Positions 10,101 through 11,547 of a stretch of 11,547 nt of DNA are shown piece by piece. The DNA is taken from NCBI GenBank assembly GCA_937981305.1, contig CALJPB010000203.1, positions 1-11,547 of the forward strand. Reading direction: 5' to 3'. Within the stretch, counting starts at the first letter, position 1. Every line of letters begins with the position of its first letter. A program made the translations under genes and the position numbers. Source of the stretch: an uncultured Selenomonas sp. (GTDB lineage Bacteria > Bacillota > Negativicutes > Selenomonadales > Selenomonadaceae). Below the pieces are notes generated by a model. That model searched no databases. It saw only the letters and a list, made by a program, of their open reading frames with translations, and was not told where the DNA came from.

Positions 10101-10886
10101 GAAAGTGACGACAGCGTCCTTTCTGCCGTCCGTGCCGATGAACCGCTCCCGGCGGGCAAGGATGCCGAACGTGTTGCAGATGTGCTGAACTGGAAATATG
10201 ATCTGCGCGGAACAGTGCAGATCCACGCCAAGACCAGCGTCACCGAGCTTAAGCGTCAGCAGGCAGCCGAGGAGGAGCCAATCGCTCCATTCCTGCCAGC
10301 TGTTGGGGATTCGGCAGATACACAGCAGGAATGGGAAGTGCCGCGCTTCCTGCGCTCATCGGAACGAGAGCATCTAACGCCGATGGAGCGCGGCACGGCG
10401 ATGCACACCGTCATGCAGCAGCTCGACCTGTCGGATATCGCAAACATCTCCGCCATCGAGCGTCAGCTCGACCAACTCGTCGAAAAGGGAATTCTCACGG
10501 AGGCGGAGCGCGTCATCATCGACATTGGGAACATATGGACATTCGTTTCGTCCAAACTCGGACGACGTATGCGTGCGGCAAAGGCAGTCTATCGCGAACT
10601 TCCCTTTGGCCGACTTCTTCCTGCACATCGCTACTTTGCAGAAGCAACAGATGAAGACGATCAGATTTTTTTGCAGGGCATCATCGACGTACTCTTTGAG
10701 GAGGAAAACGGTGACTACATCCTGCTCGACTACAAGACCGACCGTAAAATCTCCGCCGCCGCTGCGCGAGCCCGCTATCAGTTCCAGATCGATCTTTACT
10801 GCGACGCCGTAAAGACCATCCTCGGCAAGGAGGTCAAAGAGCGTTACCTATTCCTGCTGGATACGGGCAGAGAGGTGAGGCTGTAG
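7116..10886 (+). CDS. addA: ATP-dependent helicase/nuclease subunit A (AddA)
   Basis: AddA is the 3'-5' SF1A (UvrD-type) motor of AddAB and also carries a nuclease domain. At 1256 aa it is close to B. subtilis AddA (1232). The helicase motifs are complete: Q-motif Gln11, Walker A AAAGSGKT (26-33), motif Ia TFTKAAA (58-64), motif Ic TFHSFC (109-114), Walker B/motif II DEYQD (430-434), motif III GDVKQSIYRFR (456-466), motif V TIHRSKGLEF (with His811 and Lys814) and motif VI ILYVAMTRA (885-893). The C-terminal RecB-family nuclease shows His1097 (GTAMHTVM), Asp1191 (QGIIDVLF), the catalytic DYKTD (Asp1205, Lys1207) and a closing YQFQIDLY element. The start at 7116 follows a strong Shine-Dalgarno and overlaps the addB stop by 8 nt. 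A lysine-rich patch near residues 300-310 and three A-tracts (A7, A8, A9) stand out but leave the frame intact. No terminator is seen right after the stop, so transcription may continue into the HIT gene. Confidence 0.97.
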   Translation: MAERMQFTADQKKAIETRGQNILVAAAAGSGKTRVLVERIISQVRAGTLSLDRVLVLTFTKAAASEMRERIEAALNAEIDAIVEKGGALEEVAALERQRVLLTGADISTFHSFCQRLIQSHIDATEIPPTFRIASEQEIRLLKNDVFEQMIESEYENAAAGDPEGFLSFSDAYGGVKGDDEKLQGEILALHAFSLSQPSPVTWLAAQGNEPTDAPYWARDGFQTLADELEYSLSQVCANYAAAIELLKSGSNDLRTAAAKCLEVLAHNRGVYEDLHAELNGFVNGKQDRAWEAFLAQAAAAKKAKKNIPRKAVEDYDPEVGAKLKKLTEKIHAPWDGCIARLPATAQELCDTENAANAAIRQYVRLTTAFHNAFQQKKIERGILDFSDLEHTALELLCRDPKQLQEDPTVAAPTEIADELRAHYDAIMVDEYQDTNGLQEGILRQIARENNRFIVGDVKQSIYRFRLADPSLFQHTYEAYRGDSAEGELVTMSENFRSRAEVLEPINEIFSQIMSKEAVDIAYDVHARLNPGRVFAEPTKGTSLAGPLEINLLRADYSADAEEEEERKAFEIEAHFIARRVQKLKSEGYVLHNGAPVQNKDIVILLRGAKERAGILLDALRKENIPAYADDTAGYFEASEIRMMLSLLAVLDNARQDTPLTAVLVSPMIGMTMEDIAELRIHTPLGGIYDILTGATGEGLSDDLTTKAANALERIRRWRRCALVQSVPELLRLLYRETVYYDYVGGLPGGILRQANLRMLIDRAADFERTNERGLFRFLRYIDALKRRSTDLSVARTLGESEDVVRIMTIHRSKGLEFPIVFLANISGAFNTQDTRGDLLYHAHEGIGLRVYENSMAGRQKYDTMARRKIKAVIQRETMAEEMRILYVAMTRAQEKLILTGTLNITRTGKDALEQLRANCLKYAQTEDTVFPKEAILDAKCYLDWIALALMRHPDGAALFGDADEIALCPPTNEKARFDLRLPHEDVHVPQDLSEESDDSVLSAVRADEPLPAGKDAERVADVLNWKYDLRGTVQIHAKTSVTELKRQQAAEEEPIAPFLPAVGDSADTQQEWEVPRFLRSSEREHLTPMERGTAMHTVMQQLDLSDIANISAIERQLDQLVEKGILTEAERVIIDIGNIWTFVSSKLGRRMRAAKAVYRELPFGRLLPAHRYFAEATDEDDQIFLQGIIDVLFEEENGDYILLDYKTDRKISAAAARARYQFQIDLYCDAVKTILGKEVKERYLFLLDTGREVRL

Positions 10887-10964
10887 TGCAATATGCGTGG
10901 AAGAGAACGTGTCCGTGCAGGAGGAAGCAGGAATGTACCTTCTCTTCACGAATTAGTAAATAGT
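10887..10964 (+). other. Possible 25-codon small ORF after addA (doubtful)
   Basis: A GTG at 10887 directly follows the addA stop and lies 6 nt after AGGTGAGG (10873-10880), a usable Shine-Dalgarno that also encodes the last AddA residues. The product would be 25 aa, very basic, with three cysteines (CPC and one further Cys) and no recognised family. Two other tiny ORFs occupy the same stretch in other frames (10893-10979, 28 aa, and 10933-10956, 7 aa), so at most one is likely to be real. I list it only because the ribosome-site spacing is good. Confidence 0.15.
10896..10950 (+). promoter_or_regulatory. Imperfect stem-loop in the addA-HIT intergenic region
   Basis: The arms CGTGGAAGAGAA (10896-10907) and TTCTCTTCACG (10940-10950) pair over 11 bp with one bulged G at 10899. 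The loop of about 32 nt contains AGGAGG (10919-10924). No T-run follows the stem, so it is not a classical terminator. It could be an RNA processing or stability element between the addA and HIT coding parts, or an attenuator; its role is unknown. The pairing is seen directly and the function is not. Confidence 0.5.
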
Positions 10965-10970
10965 ATTGAA

Positions 10971-10979
10971 AGGAAGTGA
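10971..10979 (+). promoter_or_regulatory. Shine-Dalgarno for the HIT gene
   Basis: AGGAAGTGA lies 5 nt before the ATG at 10985. It chooses this ATG over the in-frame GTG at 10976, which falls inside the ribosome site itself. Confidence 0.7.
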
Positions 10980-10984
10980 ATCTA

Positions 10985-11332
10985 ATGCCAAACTGTATTT
11001 TTTGCAAGATTGCTCATGGGGAGATTCCATCGACAAAGGTGTATGAGGATGACACCGTGCTTGCGTTTCGTGATCTCGATCCGCAGGCTCCGGAGCACGT
11101 TCTCATCATCCCAAAGAAGCATCTTTCGAGTGTACTGGACTTCGGCGCAGAGGATCGGGAGCTTGCGGCGCATATTCTGACCGATGTTGTTCCTGCGCTT
11201 GCGCGAACATTGGGGATTGATGCGGGCGGTTTTCGTCTCGTGGCGAATACCGGGACGGACGGGGGACAGACCGTCGGGCATCTGCATTTCCATCTCCTTG
11301 GCGGACGTCCGCTCGCATGGCCGCCGGGCTGA
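10985..11332 (+). CDS. HIT family protein, HinT-type purine nucleotide phosphoramidase
   Basis: This is a 115-aa histidine-triad protein of the HinT branch, cytosolic enzymes that hydrolyse nucleoside phosphoramidates and acyl-adenylates such as AMP-lysine. The length is typical of bacterial HinT. The N-terminus MPNCIFCKIAHGEIPSTKVY is characteristic, including the C-x2-C pair (Cys4, Cys7) that binds zinc in many bacterial members. The signature HxHxHxx is GHLHFHLLGG with His99, His101 and His103; His101 is the expected nucleophile by comparison with human HINT1 His112. The C-terminus ends in the usual WPPG. The start at 10985 is set by the Shine-Dalgarno just upstream. It lies 98 nt after addA on the same strand and may be read by leakage from the repair operon, but the gap and the hairpin suggest some separate control. 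A strong terminator follows. No functional link to DNA repair is shown by the sequence. Confidence 0.95.
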   Translation: MPNCIFCKIAHGEIPSTKVYEDDTVLAFRDLDPQAPEHVLIIPKKHLSSVLDFGAEDRELAAHILTDVVPALARTLGIDAGGFRLVANTGTDGGQTVGHLHFHLLGGRPLAWPPG

Positions 11333-11354
11333 CAAAAGCATCATATTCCAATTA

Positions 11355-11404
11355 GGGCAGTGTTATGTCACGTTATATTGTGATAAATACTGCCTTTTTT
11401 GTTT
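11355..11404 (+). terminator. Rho-independent terminator after the HIT gene
   Basis: GGCAGT (11356-11361) pairs with ACTGCC (11389-11394), and TTTTTT follows at once (11395-11400). Inside the stem, TTAT pairs with ATAA and CAC with GTG, giving a long, slightly bulged hairpin with a small loop. It probably ends transcription of the HIT gene and of anything read through from the sbcDC-addBA operon. Confidence 0.88.
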
Positions 11405-11420
11405 AAGTTCCATCGCGGGC

Positions 11421-11460
11421 AGACGATATTATTGATATAAGATAGAATAGTGTGTCAATA
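11421..11460 (+). promoter_or_regulatory. Candidate promoter region of the right-edge gene
   Basis: Between the terminator and the next start the sequence becomes AT-rich and holds several -10-like hexamers: TATTAT (11427), TATAAG (11436) and TAGAAT (11443). None has a good -35 box at 16-18 nt; the nearest is TTTAAG at 11402, too far from TATTAT. A promoter is expected because a strong terminator precedes the gene, but the exact site cannot be assigned. Confidence 0.3.
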
Positions 11461-11462
11461 AT
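11428..11462. repeat. Inverted repeat ATTATTGA-N19-TCAATAAT, operator-like
   Basis: ATTATTGA (11428-11435) and TCAATAAT (11455-11462) are perfect 8-bp inverted copies separated by 19 nt. The -10-like hexamers TATAAG and TAGAAT lie between them. With G-U pairs the stem can extend inward to about 12 bp in RNA. It could be a repressor operator or a 5' leader hairpin just upstream of the ribosome site at 11466. Confidence 0.5.
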
Positions 11463-11465
11463 GAT

Positions 11466-11473
11466 GGGAGGTG
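11466..11473 (+). promoter_or_regulatory. Shine-Dalgarno for the right-edge gene
   Basis: GGGAGGTG lies 6 nt before the ATG at 11480, giving strong support that a coding region begins there. Confidence 0.7.
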
Positions 11474-11479
11474 TCAGCG

Positions 11480-11547
11480 ATGGTAGAACGTGTTGAGCGC
11501 GTGATGCGTGTAAAGCGGCTGCGGTTCAATAACGATGAGCTGTTTGA
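11480..11547 (+). CDS. Start of an unidentified gene (partial at right edge)
   Basis: Only the first 22 codons are in the window. The predicted protein begins MVERVERVMRVKRL and continues into a polar stretch with NNDELF. The start is rich in Arg, Val and Glu, with no signal peptide or membrane segment and no family I recognise. The start is supported by a strong Shine-Dalgarno, a preceding terminator and an AT-rich upstream region, so this is probably the first gene of a new transcription unit. No function is proposed. Confidence 0.65.
   Translation, partial: MVERVERVMRVKRLRFNNDELF

Noticed and set aside
10896..10950. Hairpin after addA as a rho-independent terminator
   Set aside because: No T-run follows the stem (next bases AATTAGTAAA), so it does not meet the criterion.
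10945..10966. Promoter TTCACG / TAGTAT before the HIT gene
   Set aside because: The spacer is only 10 nt, and no other hexamer pair at 16-18 nt spacing is convincing.
10976..10984. GTG at 10976 as the start of the HIT gene
   Set aside because: It sits inside the AGGAAGTGA ribosome site; the ATG at 10985 has the correct spacing and gives the typical HinT N-terminus.
1..11547. CRISPR array, tRNA, rRNA, insertion sequence or phage defence genes
   Set aside because: No regularly spaced repeats, cloverleaf, terminal inverted repeats with a transposase, or defence-type domains were seen; the content is housekeeping DNA repair plus HinT.

Overview
The window is ordinary chromosomal sequence of moderately high GC from a bacterium that uses AddAB rather than RecBCD. 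The family set and gene order (sbcD-sbcC-addB-addA, then a HIT protein) suggest a Gram-negative-walled Firmicute of the Negativicutes, probably near Selenomonas. That placement is an inference from gene content, recalled similarity and base composition; no database search was run.

Layout: positions 1-10886 hold four tightly packed plus-strand genes: the 3' part of sbcD (1-501), sbcC (498-3578), addB (3575-7123) and addA (7116-10886). Each stop codon overlaps the next start, by 4, 4 and 8 nt, and each start has a Shine-Dalgarno inside the gene before it. Translation is therefore probably coupled and the four genes form one operon. A 98-nt gap (10887-10984) follows, with a strong imperfect hairpin and several tiny ORFs. 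Next come a HIT/HinT-type gene (10985-11332), a rho-independent terminator (about 11355-11404), an AT-rich stretch with an 8-bp inverted repeat (11428-11462), and the first 22 codons of an unidentified gene (from 11480) that runs off the right edge.

How the genes work together: SbcCD (the bacterial Mre11-Rad50) opens blocked, protein-bound or hairpin DNA ends. AddAB unwinds and resects double-strand ends until it meets a Chi site, leaving a 3' single strand for RecA. The operon thus encodes two successive steps of double-strand-end processing. All the catalytic and metal-binding motifs I looked for are present: the SbcC zinc hook and ATPase motifs, the AddB Walker A, iron-sulfur cysteines and nuclease motif, and the AddA helicase and nuclease motifs. 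I see no frameshift, insertion sequence, CRISPR array, tRNA or rRNA.

I found no convincing undescribed system. What merits a second look is small: the addA-HIT intergenic hairpin with a Shine-Dalgarno in its loop, the operator-like inverted repeat before the last gene, A-tracts and a slippery heptamer in addA, and the unidentified right-edge gene.
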